A stretch of 57,613 nt of DNA from Bacillus alveayuensis (GTDB taxonomy: Bacteria > Bacillota > Bacilli > Bacillales > Aeribacillaceae), in the NCBI GenBank assembly GCA_030812955.1, contig JAUSTR010000013.1, positions 1-57,613 of the forward strand, read 5' to 3'. Shown piece by piece: positions 1-9,070 of this stretch (position 1 is the stretch's first letter; the number at the start of each line of letters is the position of its first letter). The notes under the pieces were generated by a model, which worked only from the letters and a program-made list of their open reading frames with translations, ran no database searches and was not told where the DNA came from. A program made the position numbers and the translations under genes.

Positions 1-147
1 CTAAAATGTGGTGTGGTAACTTCATTTTACTAAAAAGGGCGATTTTTTTGTGCCTTTTAATTAAAAAATTTCAAAAAAGGGGCTCCAAAAAGTCAATTAC
101 ACTGACTTTTTGGACAGCCCCATGGGTATCTAGAGGGAACGCACTAA
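1..147. mobile_element. End of a foreign element that truncates copA
   Basis: The copA reading frame opens only after a TAA at 145-147, and nothing upstream continues the protein, so sequence 1-147 is foreign to the gene. It contains a long inverted repeat (about 80-98 against 104-122, ending in GGGGCT and AGCCCC) that could be the terminator or end of an insertion sequence. No transposase is visible because the window starts here. The identity of the element is unknown; the call rests on the abrupt loss of CopA homology. Confidence 0.45.
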
Positions 148-1071
148 ATTAATGCCGTTTTACTCGATAAAACAGGCACAGTGACAAAAGGAAAACCAGA
201 AGTAACAGATGTTTTAACATTTCAAGAAGACATGCTTGACTATGCCGTTTCAGCTGAGAGCGGTTCGGAACATCCTTTAGCACGTGCCATTATTGATCAT
301 GGGAAGCAGCAAGAGATTTCTATGAAGCCATTAGAACATTTCTCTGCTATTCCCAGACATGGAGTGGAAGCTGTCATCGATCGAAAAACCGTTTTAGTTG
401 GAACACGAAAACTAATGGAAGAAAGATCCATAAATGTTTCTCAATATGAAGCTCAAATGGCAAAGCTTGAACAACAAGGGAAAACGGCCATGCTAGTAGC
501 AATTGATGGAGAGCTTGCAGGAATCATTGCAGTAGCAGATACTATTAAAGAAACCTCAAAAGAAGCGATTCAAGCATTAAAGCAGTTAGACGTCGAAGTA
601 TATATGGCAACAGGAGATAACAAGAGAACAGCTGAAGCCATTGCGAAAGAAGTCGGTGTTGACCAAGTATATGCAGAAGTCTTGCCTGAAGATAAAGCGA
701 ACATCGTCGAGGAATTACAAAAGCAAGGGAAACTTGTCGCAATGGTTGGGGATGGCATCAATGACGCTCCAGCGCTTGCGAAAGCTGATATTGGCATGGC
801 CATCGGTACAGGAGCCGATGTTGCCATTGAAACGGCTGATGTAACATTAGTTGGCGGTGATTTAGCCCATATCCCAAAAGCGATTCAGTTAAGCCGCAAA
901 ACGATGAAAAACATCCGCCAAAACTTATTCTGGGCGTTGTTCTATAATACCATTGGAATTCCTGTTGCCGCATCTGGATTATTGGAACCATGGATTGCTG
1001 GAGCAGCGATGGCATTCAGTTCCGTATCAGTCGTTGCGAACGCACTACGTTTGAAACGAGTGACAATATAA
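148..1071 (+). pseudogene. copA: Copper-exporting P1B-type ATPase CopA, C-terminal fragment
   Basis: This is the catalytic half of a CopA copper-efflux ATPase. The phosphorylation motif DKTGTVTKG lies at the very start of the frame (about 166-190). It is followed by the nucleotide-binding domain with SEHPLA and ATGDN, the hinge motif GDGINDAP, and the final transmembrane helices with NLFWAFFYN-like and FSSVSVV segments. A complete CopA is about 800 residues; this piece is about 305. The N-terminal metal-binding domains, most membrane helices and the CPC site are missing because a stop at 145-147 and foreign sequence replace them. A GTG at 181 could start translation but would lack the phosphorylated Asp, so the product should be inactive. 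The copper chaperone copZ follows immediately. Confidence 0.85.
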
Positions 1072-1089
1072 ATGAGGGAGGTAATATTT

Positions 1090-1293
1090 ATGACCATCAC
1101 GATAAATGTCAAAGGAATGACATGTAACCACTGTAAAATGGCTGTAACAAACGCATTGAAAGAGTTAAACGGAGTAAAAAATGTAGATGTACATCTTGAA
1201 AATGGCACGGTAGATGTCGAATATGATGAAGCAAAGGTAACAGTAGAAAAAATGAAAGAAGCCATTGAAGAGCAAGGTTATGATGTATCCTGA
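1090..1293 (+). CDS. copZ: Copper chaperone CopZ
   Basis: A 67-residue heavy-metal-associated (HMA) domain protein that carries Cu(I) in the cytoplasm and hands it to CopA. The binding motif GMTCNHC is near residue 10, and the length fits the single-domain CopZ family. The ATG at 1090 is chosen over the in-frame ATG at 1072 because GGGAGG at 1076-1081 is then well spaced. It sits 18 bases behind the broken copA, the usual copZA partnership. A hairpin with T-run follows. The gene looks intact although its membrane partner here is truncated. Confidence 0.93.
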   Translation: MTITINVKGMTCNHCKMAVTNALKELNGVKNVDVHLENGTVDVEYDEAKVTVEKMKEAIEEQGYDVS

Positions 1294-1297
1294 CATA

Positions 1298-1323
1298 TAT
1301 ATCCCTCCTTTTGGGAGGGATTT
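1298..1323 (+). terminator. Rho-independent terminator after copZ
   Basis: The inverted repeat ATCCCTCC-tttt-GGGAGGGAT is followed by a short T-rich tail, five bases after the copZ stop. Confidence 0.75.
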
Positions 1324-1324
1324 T

Positions 1325-1480
1325 GAGTTTGTAGACAAAGTCTATTGAAAAGGAAATTTTCAGACTGAATGAAAGCGCTTGACATTCGAGGCACGAGCCC
1401 GATGAGAAGCGGAGTTACTAAGTACGGTAATGAACATTCGAAGAGGGCGCAGTAATAAAGAATGCAAGCGTTTGTCAACA
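1325..1480. repeat. Structured intergenic repeat or MITE-like element
   Basis: Non-coding block starting with the self-palindrome TTTGTAGACAAA and ending near GCAAGCGTTTGTCAACA. Its edges are roughly inverted (AAAGCGCTTGAC against GCAAGCGTTTGTC). Internally a unit recurs imperfectly: ACATTCGAGGCACGAG..GCGGAGTTACTAAGTA and then ACATTCGAAGAGGGCGCAGTAATAAAG. I have a general impression that such blocks recur between genes in thermophilic bacilli, but only one copy is present here. Confidence 0.4.
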
Positions 1481-1608
1481 GTATGAAATCGGAAAATTCA
1501 CTAATTTTTCACATTTTTTATTGTTTCTTTATTTTTAGTTAGATCCTCTCTTTTTAATAATCTGAAAATTGTGTATATTAATAGTATGATGAAAAGGGGG
1601 TGTAAACA

Positions 1609-3234
1609 TTGGAATATTTATTAAAAAAAAGGGTAGCACAAACGGCGTTAAAAAAAGTTCAGCAGGTAGCTGAGGAAATTGAACGAACGATACATCAGGA
1701 CATCTCAATTGTCGATCAGCTTGATTCGCTGCGGCATGTTTTAGATGAGCGGTTAGAACGCGATGAATATTTTTTAATTGTTGACGAATCTGGACAAGCT
1801 ATGATTCATACGAATCGTTTACGGGAAGGGATTACATTCAGTGATGAAGTTGGAAGGAAAGCAGCCCTCACAAAAGAGCCATTGCTGCAAATTTATAAAC
1901 GTAATACAGGAGAGATATTAATTGATGCCTCATGTCCACTTTTTACCGATAAAAATGGAAAACGATATAATTTACGGTTAGGAAGGCTTGTGCATCGACC
2001 TTATTTACAAACTTGGTTTAGTATTTTGACAGCGCTGCCAAGCATAACAGTCGCTATTATATCTTTTTTACTAGGATTATCTGCTGTTCACATTTCTCTT
2101 TTAACTTTAAGCGCTCTTGTTGTTAGCTTTATTTGTTCATTTGCTTTTTATCGCATTCTTATTACCCGCTTGCGTAATTGGTATCATGTTACTCGTACGA
2201 TTTCATCTGGTAACTTACATACTGAAGTACGTACAGTTGGAAAACGAAATGAATTTCATCAAATAGGTTATGAAATCAATAAAGTCATTCTTGGTATGCG
2301 CTCTATATTTCAGGAATTTGCGAAAGCGACAAGCTCGGTTGATCAAGTAAGCAAAGAACAAAAAGAAGAGGCAGAAAGACTATCGGAAGCATTTGATGAA
2401 GTGTCGGCAACGATGGAAACTTTTCGGCAAGGTGCTCAAAAACAGACATCATTTGTCGAACAAGCGAAAATGCGTATCGAAATGATGATGGAAAATATTT
2501 TAAGTATGCAAAAGGAAAATGAAAAAGTCATTAAAGGGGCACAATCAACTTTACATTCCGCCCAAGACGGCAATATGCAAATTCAAAAAACAGAACAGCA
2601 AATGCGGACGATTCAAACAAAAATTAAAGAAACGTCCCAACTTATACAATCTGTTGCAAAAGAAGCTGATCTCGTGATGAAAAAAGTTTCAGCCATTACC
2701 GATATTGCTGAACAAACGAATATGCTTGCTTTAAATGCATCGATTGAAGCCGCGCGGGCAGGAGAAGCTGGTAAAGGGTTTGCAATCGTTGCTTCAGAGG
2801 TGCGAAAGCTAGCAGAAGAAACGAATCAATTTTCATCGGAGATTTTATCCTCTCTAGACAACACACAAAAAAATTTAATCACAGCAGTCCAAGCAGTAGA
2901 TAATAATGTCGGAGCCATTGAAGATACGGCATCATTGCTTGCGAAAACGAGTCAAAAAATTGCTGAATTTCAAGATATGTCTACAACTATGAATGATTTG
3001 ATTCGTCATAATCGTTCTTATGTCGAAAAAGCAACGGCAGAAGGAGAAGATTTACAAAAGTTAATTACAGACGTTCATTACATAGCGGAAGATTTTACAA
3101 AAGTTGTTCACGAAACAACAGCGGGAATTGAGCAGCAAGTGTTGGGAGTTCACACGCTAGCGAAAGAAGCGGTCACTCTTAATCAAGAAGTTCGCCGTTT
3201 AAACCAAATACTTAACCGTTTCCAATTTAACTAA
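1609..3234 (+). CDS. Methyl-accepting chemotaxis protein with N-terminal sensor and TM hairpin
   Basis: A 541-residue chemoreceptor. Residues 1-130 form an N-terminal sensor with a Cache/PAS-like stretch ([17 protein letters not shown]). Two adjacent hydrophobic helices follow at about 137-157 and 160-182, then a HAMP domain (about 183-236) and a long coiled coil with the hallmark hairpin motif ([19 protein letters not shown], near 365-385) that signals to CheA/CheW. There is no hydrophobic helix before the sensor, so it is predicted to be cytoplasmic, unlike classical receptors with a periplasmic or extracellular sensor between TM1 and TM2. TTG start at 1609 with AAAAGGGGG upstream. Ligand unknown. 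Monocistronic. Confidence 0.88.
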   Translation: MEYLLKKRVAQTALKKVQQVAEEIERTIHQDISIVDQLDSLRHVLDERLERDEYFLIVDESGQAMIHTNRLREGITFSDEVGRKAALTKEPLLQIYKRNTGEILIDASCPLFTDKNGKRYNLRLGRLVHRPYLQTWFSILTALPSITVAIISFLLGLSAVHISLLTLSALVVSFICSFAFYRILITRLRNWYHVTRTISSGNLHTEVRTVGKRNEFHQIGYEINKVILGMRSIFQEFAKATSSVDQVSKEQKEEAERLSEAFDEVSATMETFRQGAQKQTSFVEQAKMRIEMMMENILSMQKENEKVIKGAQSTLHSAQDGNMQIQKTEQQMRTIQTKIKETSQLIQSVAKEADLVMKKVSAITDIAEQTNMLALNASIEAARAGEAGKGFAIVASEVRKLAEETNQFSSEILSSLDNTQKNLITAVQAVDNNVGAIEDTASLLAKTSQKIAEFQDMSTTMNDLIRHNRSYVEKATAEGEDLQKLITDVHYIAEDFTKVVHETTAGIEQQVLGVHTLAKEAVTLNQEVRRLNQILNRFQFN

Positions 3235-3353
3235 AAACAAAGCTTATCATCACAATCTATTAAAAGCAAAAAATGTAAGATATAGGCGAATTATTAATAC
3301 AAATATGCGCTCACTTTTCGTTTCATAAGGTAAAGATTTGTACTACTCAACAT

Positions 3354-3382
3354 TTGACAAGAACGATTTTCTATGCTAAATA
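3354..3382 (+). promoter_or_regulatory. Candidate sigma-A promoter of htpG
   Basis: TTGACA at 3354-3359 is a perfect -35. A 17-base spacer leads to a weak -10 (TAAATA, 3377-3382). The CIRCE operator begins 10 bases further on, where the transcription start would be expected. Confidence 0.6.
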
Positions 3383-3392
3383 GATTACTGAA

Positions 3393-3419
3393 TTAGCACT
3401 CAATTCATTTGAGTGCTAA
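3393..3419. promoter_or_regulatory. CIRCE operator (HrcA binding site) upstream of htpG
   Basis: TTAGCACTC-N9-GAGTGCTAA, a perfect match to the CIRCE consensus, 43 bases before the htpG start codon and just after the promoter. CIRCE is bound by the HrcA repressor and classically controls hrcA-grpE-dnaK-dnaJ and groESL. Its position at the likely transcription start fits repression. Confidence 0.96.
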
Positions 3420-3462
3420 TCTGTTTATACATAAAGAATCGATCAAAGAAAGGAGATTGTGA

Positions 3463-5340
3463 ATGGCGACAAAGCAGTTTAAAGCAGAGTCGAAAAGACT
3501 GTTAGAATTGATGATTAACTCGATATATTCCCAAAAAGAAGTTTTTTTAAGGGAGATTATTTCCAATGCAAGTGATGCGATTGACAAAATTTATTACAAA
3601 GCACTGACGGATGAACATCTGACGTTTGATCAAGATCGTTATTATATCAAAATTATTCCTGATCGAAAAAAGCGTACTTTAACGATTAAAGATACTGGAA
3701 TTGGAATGACAAAAGAAGAACTGGAAAACAATTTAGGTACGATTGCCAAAAGCGGTTCCCTTGCCTTTAAAACGAAAAATGAATTGCAAGATGACCACCA
3801 TATTATCGGACAATTTGGTGTCGGCTTTTATTCCGCTTTTATGGTAGCAGACGTTGTTACAGTCATCAGTAAAGCATTAGGAAGTAATGAAGCCTATAAA
3901 TGGGAATCAAAAGGGGCTGAAGGGTATACGATTGAGCCTTGTGAGAAAGATTCTGTCGGAACGGAAATTATTTTAAAATTGAAGGAAAATACAGAAGATG
4001 AAAATTATGATGAGTTTTTAGATGAATATCGTTTAAAAGCTATTATTAAAAAATATTCGGATTTCATTCGCTACCCGATCAAAATGGATGTTACCGAAAG
4101 AAGACGAAAAGAAGGAAGCGAAAACGAATTTGAAGAATATAAGGAAGAACAAGTCATTAATAGCATGGTGCCTATTTGGCGAAAAAATAAAAACGAATTG
4201 ACAAAAGAAGATTATGAGAATTTTTACCACGAAAAACATTTCGGCTTCGATAAGCCCATTCGATATATCCATATTAAAGCGGATGGCGCTGTAAGATACA
4301 ATGCCATTTTATATATTCCAGAAAAAATCCCTTTCGATTATTATACACAAGAATATGAAAAAGGATTAGAGCTATATTCAAATGGCGTATTAATCATGGA
4401 AAAATGCCCAGACCTTTTACCTGATTATTTTAGCTTCGTAAAAGGAATGGTCGACTCAGAAGATTTATCCTTAAATATATCAAGAGAAATGCTTCAGCAT
4501 GATCGCCAATTAAAGCTAATTGCCAAAAATATAAAAAATAAAATAAAACGGGAGCTTGCCAATTTATTAAAAGAAAACCGTGAACAATATGAAGCATTTT
4601 TCCAATCTTTTGGCAGACAGCTAAAATATGGAGTATATAGCGATTTCGGCAGCAATAAAGAATTGCTGCAAGACTTATTGCTTTTCTACTCATCAAAAGA
4701 AAAGAAATATGTGACTCTTGAAGAATATGTTTCGAGAATGCCTGGGGAGCAAAAATATATTTATTATGCGACTGGGGATACGAATGAGAAAATTGCCAAG
4801 CTTCCACAGACAGAGCTCGTTACGGAAAAAGGTTATGAAATTTTATATTTTACCGATGAAATAGATGAATTTGCCATTAAAATGTTAAAGGAATATAAAG
4901 GGAAAGAGTTCAAGTCCGTTTCCAGCAGCGATCTTGGTATTGAGGAAGAAAACGAAAAACAAACAGATGCAGAAGAAAAAGAAAATCATGAACTCTTTGA
5001 ATTCATGAAAAAGGTGTTATCTGACAAAGTAAAAGATGTTAGAGCTTCAAAACGGTTAAAAACCCATCCTGTCTGCTTAACTGCTGATGGCGACGTATCC
5101 ATCGAAATGGAAAAAGTTCTTAAAGCGATGCCAAACAACCAACACATTCAAGCTAATAAAATATTAGAAATAAATGTACAACATCCTGTCTTTCAATCAT
5201 TAAATAAGGCTTTCGAACAAGACAAAGAAAAATTAAAGCTCTACACGAATTTATTGTACAACCAAGCCCTTCTCATTGAAGGCTTGTCAATTGATGATCC
5301 AGTACAATTCACAAATGATGTTTGCAAAATAATGGTATAA
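3463..5340 (+). CDS. htpG: Chaperone HtpG (Hsp90)
   Basis: Full-length bacterial Hsp90, 625 residues, an ATP-dependent cytoplasmic chaperone dimer. The N-terminal GHKL ATPase shows its motifs in order: [12 protein letters not shown] (residues about 27-38), DTGIGMT (about 79), and [15 protein letters not shown] (about 112). The middle-domain catalytic loop [10 protein letters not shown] is at about 334. An acidic, charged linker lies before the C-terminal dimerisation domain. ATG at 3463 is preceded by AAAGGAG. The upstream CIRCE element predicts HrcA control; the B. subtilis htpG is described as HrcA-independent, so this is a regulatory difference. A hairpin lies after the stop. Confidence 0.97.
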   Translation: MATKQFKAESKRLLELMINSIYSQKEVFLREIISNASDAIDKIYYKALTDEHLTFDQDRYYIKIIPDRKKRTLTIKDTGIGMTKEELENNLGTIAKSGSLAFKTKNELQDDHHIIGQFGVGFYSAFMVADVVTVISKALGSNEAYKWESKGAEGYTIEPCEKDSVGTEIILKLKENTEDENYDEFLDEYRLKAIIKKYSDFIRYPIKMDVTERRRKEGSENEFEEYKEEQVINSMVPIWRKNKNELTKEDYENFYHEKHFGFDKPIRYIHIKADGAVRYNAILYIPEKIPFDYYTQEYEKGLELYSNGVLIMEKCPDLLPDYFSFVKGMVDSEDLSLNISREMLQHDRQLKLIAKNIKNKIKRELANLLKENREQYEAFFQSFGRQLKYGVYSDFGSNKELLQDLLLFYSSKEKKYVTLEEYVSRMPGEQKYIYYATGDTNEKIAKLPQTELVTEKGYEILYFTDEIDEFAIKMLKEYKGKEFKSVSSSDLGIEEENEKQTDAEEKENHELFEFMKKVLSDKVKDVRASKRLKTHPVCLTADGDVSIEMEKVLKAMPNNQHIQANKILEINVQHPVFQSLNKAFEQDKEKLKLYTNLLYNQALLIEGLSIDDPVQFTNDVCKIMV

Positions 5341-5348
5341 TGTTTTCT

Positions 5349-5380
5349 AAGGCTTTGCTTCTGAAATGAAGTAAAGCCTT
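5349..5380 (+). terminator. Hairpin downstream of htpG
   Basis: The inverted repeat AAGGCTTTGCTTC-N6-GAAGTAAAGCCTT starts 8 bases after the htpG stop. It lacks a strong T-run on this strand but is the likely transcript end. Confidence 0.6.
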
Positions 5381-5473
5381 ATTAAATGTTGTAGCTCCAT
5401 CATCAGAAATATCATAATCTTCAAAATAACGAAAAATTCATTTAAAATAGGTGTAAAAAAGGTGGAATCGGTG

Positions 5474-6271
5474 ATGAAAAACATTATCAACATGAAAAAT
5501 GTATCCTTATTAAAACAAAATCGTGTCATCTTACAAAATATTAATTGGGAAATGAACGAAAAGGAACAATGGGTTATACTGGGGTTAAATGGTTCAGGGA
5601 AAACGTCATTGTTAAATATCGTGACAGGCTATCAATTTCCTTCAAAAGGGGATGTTTCCGTTTTAGGAAATCTATTTGGGAAAACGAACTTACCAGAGCT
5701 TCGTAAACAAATCGGATTTGTCAGCAGCTCTCTAGATCGCTTCAATCAGACATTACGATTCGAAACGGTTGAAGATATCATCATAAGCGGTAAATTTGCC
5801 TCTATCGGAATTTATGAACAGGTAACAAGCGATGATCGAAAAAAAGCTAAACAAATTTTGTCATTATTACGGATTAACCATTTAGAAGGAGAAGTATATG
5901 ATACTCTTTCCCAAGGAGAAAAAAGGAAAGTATTACTCGGAAGGGCTTTAATGGCAAATCCCCAATTATTAATATTAGATGAGCCGACGTTAGGTCTAGA
6001 TTTGTTAACACGTGAAGAATTGCTGTCATCTATAAAAAATATTATAAATCAACAATGCCACGTTTTATTTGTCACCCATTACATAGAAGAAATAATCCCG
6101 GAAATCACTCATATATTGCTTTTAAAAGACGGAAAGATTGTTGCGAAAGGAAGAAAAGAAGAAGTACTAACAGACAAAAATTTATCCAAAACCTTTCAGC
6201 TGCCATTGAAGGTGCATTGGCAAAATGAAAGACCATTCGTTTCTATACAAAGCCATCATGCACTAACATGA
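5474..6271 (+). CDS. ylmA: ABC transporter ATP-binding protein, YlmA-like
   Basis: A 265-residue ABC ATPase with Walker A GLNGSGKT (about residue 40), signature LSQGEKRK, Walker B LLILDEP and the H-loop VTHYIEEI. It resembles the B. subtilis YlmA/YfmF-like single ATPases that have no adjacent membrane partner. None is encoded next to it here, so substrate and partner are unknown. ATG at 5474 follows AAAGGTGG; a GTG at 5462 is possible but sits inside that ribosome site. A strong terminator follows. Confidence 0.8.
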   Translation: MKNIINMKNVSLLKQNRVILQNINWEMNEKEQWVILGLNGSGKTSLLNIVTGYQFPSKGDVSVLGNLFGKTNLPELRKQIGFVSSSLDRFNQTLRFETVEDIIISGKFASIGIYEQVTSDDRKKAKQILSLLRINHLEGEVYDTLSQGEKRKVLLGRALMANPQLLILDEPTLGLDLLTREELLSSIKNIINQQCHVLFVTHYIEEIIPEITHILLLKDGKIVAKGRKEEVLTDKNLSKTFQLPLKVHWQNERPFVSIQSHHALT

Positions 6272-6308
6272 TAAATAAGGTCTTATTACACAAAAAAATA
6301 TCAAACCC

Positions 6309-6353
6309 CGGCCTTTTCTCCGAATTTAATTGGGAAAAGGCCGTTTTATTTTT
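6309..6353 (+). terminator. Rho-independent terminator after the ylmA-like gene
   Basis: CGGCCTTTTCTCC pairs with GGGAAAAGGCCG and is followed by TTTTATTTTT. Confidence 0.9.
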
Positions 6354-6479
6354 CATAAAACCGATCGTGATTGAACAGGTAGTATATTCAAAATCTTATT
6401 GTATAAACTAACATTAATGTATTCCATAAGGTGTATCTAGACTAATCTAACATGGAAGAAAGGAGTTTTCTAAAACATC

Positions 6480-6587
6480 ATGATTCGAATGATTAAGGCG
6501 ATCATTGAAGAAATCAATCGAATGATTGTGGCGTTAGTAGAATTTGATTATGATAAGGCTTTAGAAGAAATGAACAAGAAAAAATAA
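6480..6587 (+). CDS. Small hypothetical protein, 35 residues
   Basis: Short ORF beginning MIRMIKAIIEEINRM and ending in EEMNKKK. It alternates hydrophobic and charged residues and could form an amphipathic helix. AGGAG lies at 6461-6465, 14 bases before the ATG at 6480 and 23 before the ATG at 6489, which is longer than ideal. A promoter-like TATAAA lies near 6402, and a perfect 14-bp inverted repeat follows the stop. This self-contained promoter-ORF-hairpin layout argues for a real small gene, but I recognise no family. It could be a small membrane-surface peptide. Confidence 0.45.
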   Translation: MIRMIKAIIEEINRMIVALVEFDYDKALEEMNKKK

Positions 6588-6593
6588 TTTTTT

Positions 6594-6633
6594 CATATCC
6601 TTATTTCCTTCTCAATTATGAAATAAGGATATG
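6594..6633. terminator. Inverted repeat between the small ORF and the lipid kinase gene
   Basis: CATATCCTTATTTC and GAAATAAGGATATG pair perfectly around a 12-base loop. It may terminate transcripts from both convergent sides. Confidence 0.65.
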
Positions 6634-6690
6634 ACTTTGAATGACGAATACATTTCGACAGGAATAATAAGGCGCTTTTCCTACATTTAC

Positions 6691-7578
6691 TCAAATTACA
6701 TATAATGAACGCGGTTCAATCCTTATTTTCGTAGGTGTTTGGCCAATGATTTCTCCATCCCCATGTACTAATAATGGGCTTGAGGCATATATTTCAATCT
6801 CTTTTCCTTTTATCATCTTAATATTTGGAGAAGATACATGATTTCCTTTCAAAACTAAAGGAAATGTACGGACAAATTCCCACTTTGACATCCCTTGAAC
6901 TATACATATATCTAATAAACCATCATTGCTTTCGGCCTTTGGACAAATAATAATGCCTCCACCATAAAAAGGTAGGTTTGCTACAGCAATCAACCACACT
7001 TTTGGAATCTTGTACAGCTTTTTATCAATCTTTAAGGAAATATCCCTCGGTTTATAATGGATGAACACATTGATCGCACTAACTAAATACGAAAGATGTC
7101 CCATCCGGATCATATTAAATAATTTTTTAAAAATGGAAGCATTCGTCGTCTGAGCTACTTCTCCATCAAAGCCTACTCCGACTACTGTACAAAAATAGGT
7201 CGAATTTGCATATCCGATATCGATAAGTTTAGGCTTTCCTTGTAAAATACGCTCTAAAGCTTGATCAAGTTTTTTTGGAATGCCTAATCCCCTAGAAAAA
7301 TCATTTCCTGAACCAGCTGGGATAATTCCTAATGGCGTTTTCGTACCGACTAGTCCATTCACCACTTCTTGTATCGTACCATCGCCACCGACTGCCACAA
7401 TGACAGCCGCTTTTTCCTCTTTCATCAGCTCATAAACGAATGAAGTCGCTTGTTTGGATTTCTGGGTAAAGCGTACGCAGTAAGAAACATTTTTTTCTTG
7501 AAGACTTTTTTCAATTTGTCGCCAAATTTTCATCCCTCTTCCATTTCCTGAAACTTTATTCACAATAAAACCGTACAA
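6691..7578 (-). CDS. Diacylglycerol/lipid kinase family protein
   Basis: A 295-residue protein of the diacylglycerol kinase catalytic-domain family (DagK/YegS/LCB5 group). The ATP-binding signature VGGDGTIQEVVNGL is at about residues 62-75, followed by PLGIIPAGSGNDFSR. A later GDGE motif near the C-terminus fits the second domain. Members phosphorylate diacylglycerol or related lipids; B. subtilis DgkB recycles diacylglycerol from lipoteichoic acid synthesis, while YtlR and BmrU are similar, so the exact substrate is open. The start is TTG (7578) behind GGGTGAG on the minus strand. Monocistronic and convergent with the upstream genes. Confidence 0.87.
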   Translation of the reverse strand: MYGFIVNKVSGNGRGMKIWRQIEKSLQEKNVSYCVRFTQKSKQATSFVYELMKEEKAAVIVAVGGDGTIQEVVNGLVGTKTPLGIIPAGSGNDFSRGLGIPKKLDQALERILQGKPKLIDIGYANSTYFCTVVGVGFDGEVAQTTNASIFKKLFNMIRMGHLSYLVSAINVFIHYKPRDISLKIDKKLYKIPKVWLIAVANLPFYGGGIIICPKAESNDGLLDICIVQGMSKWEFVRTFPLVLKGNHVSSPNIKMIKGKEIEIYASSPLLVHGDGEIIGQTPTKIRIEPRSLYVI

Positions 7579-7817
7579 TCATCTCACCCATCCCTAATTT
7601 TTAAAAAATTATTGCCTTCTATTGATGTAATTATACAACACAACAAAGCAAACGGTTTTTCAGTATGTTTTTTTGTGTATCTTATCTGCACGTTGATGTA
7701 AGATTTTGTAAAAAATACTTCCAATAATTTTTATTTTTGATAAATCATGAATAATATAGTTTTTCTTAGGTTACATTATAATTTGTAGTATATTTACTAG
7801 AAATTAGGTGAAACCAT

Positions 7818-9047
7818 TTGAAGTCATTACAATTTGACTATCAATTACCACGCTATATTATCAGTAAACTGGCTGGAAGGTTATTTCCTTCTATTTACTG
7901 GCACTCGCGGTTGTCTTGTTTAAAATATTACGAGGACTCAGAACCGATTCTCCCGAATGACCATTGGGTAAAAGTGAAGGTGAAATATGGTGGTATTTGT
8001 GGCAGTGATTTAAATCTTCTCTTTTTGAATGATAGTCCTGCCACTTCACCGTTTGTGTCATTTCCTTTCACCATAGGTCATGAAATCGTCGGAGAAATTA
8101 TCGAAACTGGCTCGAAGGCTCATCATGTTAATATTGGAGATCGGGTTGTCATTGATCCTATTCTGTCATGCGCAGCAAGGGGAATAACAAATCCTTGCTC
8201 TTCCTGCCGAAAAGGTGATGATCATTTATGTATCCATAAAACAGAAGGAAATATATCACCAGGCTTACTAATTGGAGCATGTCGTGATACAGGTGGTGGT
8301 TGGAGTTCTTGTCTTGTCGCACACGAAAGCCAGGTTTTTAAACTGCCAAACGAGGTAGATGATTTAAACGGTGTCATGGTTGAACCATTTAGCTGTGCTT
8401 TACATAGTGTTTTACGAAATCCGCCAAGAGAACACGATGCCGTTCTAGTCATTGGCGGAGGAGTGATTGGACTTTGTGTGATTGCAGCAATTCGTGCTCT
8501 TGATATTGGCTGCCATATCATAGCTTTAGTGAAACATCATTTTCAAGCCCAGCTTGCATCACAATATGGAGCAAACGACACCATATTGCTTCGGAAAACG
8601 ACATATATCAATGATGTAGCAAATGCACTTGACGCAAAGATTTTAAACCCACTTTTCGGTCCGAAGGTGATACAAGGTGGGGCAGACCTTGTTTTTGAGT
8701 GTGTTGGGAGAAAACAAAGCATCAATGATGCACTCAGGTTTACTAAAAACGGTGGAAAAGTTGTTCTTTTAGGATTAGGTGGTATATTGGACGGAATTGA
8801 TTGGACAACCGTTTGGCTCAATGAATTAGAGGTTAAAGGAAGTTTTGCATATAGTACGGAGGAGTATAAAGGAAAAAGAGTACGAACATTTGAAATAGCG
8901 ATTGAATTAATGCGTGCTGGTAAAGTTGATCTATCTCCATTAGTTACTCACCGATTTCCACTAGAAGAATACCGAATGGCCCTTCATACCGCTTCCAATA
9001 AAAAAAATCGTTCAGCCGTAAAAGTCGTTTTTGAACCAAATCAATAA
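7818..9047 (+). CDS. Zinc-dependent alcohol dehydrogenase-like protein (MDR family)
   Basis: A 409-residue medium-chain dehydrogenase. Catalytic zinc ligands are in GGICGSD (Cys near residue 61) and GHEIVGE (His-Glu near 90). A structural-zinc-like cysteine cluster follows (CAARGITNPCSSC...C, about 117-137). The Rossmann NAD(P) motif VIGGGVIGL is near 215, and the C-terminal substrate domain is complete. It is longer than the usual 340-350 because of an N-terminal extension of about 45 residues with no recognisable motif. It forms a likely two-gene unit with the class II aldolase-like gene 24 bases downstream, which suggests work on a sugar, polyol or related aldehyde. Start codon TTG with GGTGAAA upstream. 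Confidence 0.8.
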   Translation: MKSLQFDYQLPRYIISKLAGRLFPSIYWHSRLSCLKYYEDSEPILPNDHWVKVKVKYGGICGSDLNLLFLNDSPATSPFVSFPFTIGHEIVGEIIETGSKAHHVNIGDRVVIDPILSCAARGITNPCSSCRKGDDHLCIHKTEGNISPGLLIGACRDTGGGWSSCLVAHESQVFKLPNEVDDLNGVMVEPFSCALHSVLRNPPREHDAVLVIGGGVIGLCVIAAIRALDIGCHIIALVKHHFQAQLASQYGANDTILLRKTTYINDVANALDAKILNPLFGPKVIQGGADLVFECVGRKQSINDALRFTKNGGKVVLLGLGGILDGIDWTTVWLNELEVKGSFAYSTEEYKGKRVRTFEIAIELMRAGKVDLSPLVTHRFPLEEYRMALHTASNKKNRSAVKVVFEPNQ

Positions 9048-9070
9048 CAAAGTCATGATCGGAGGGAAAT

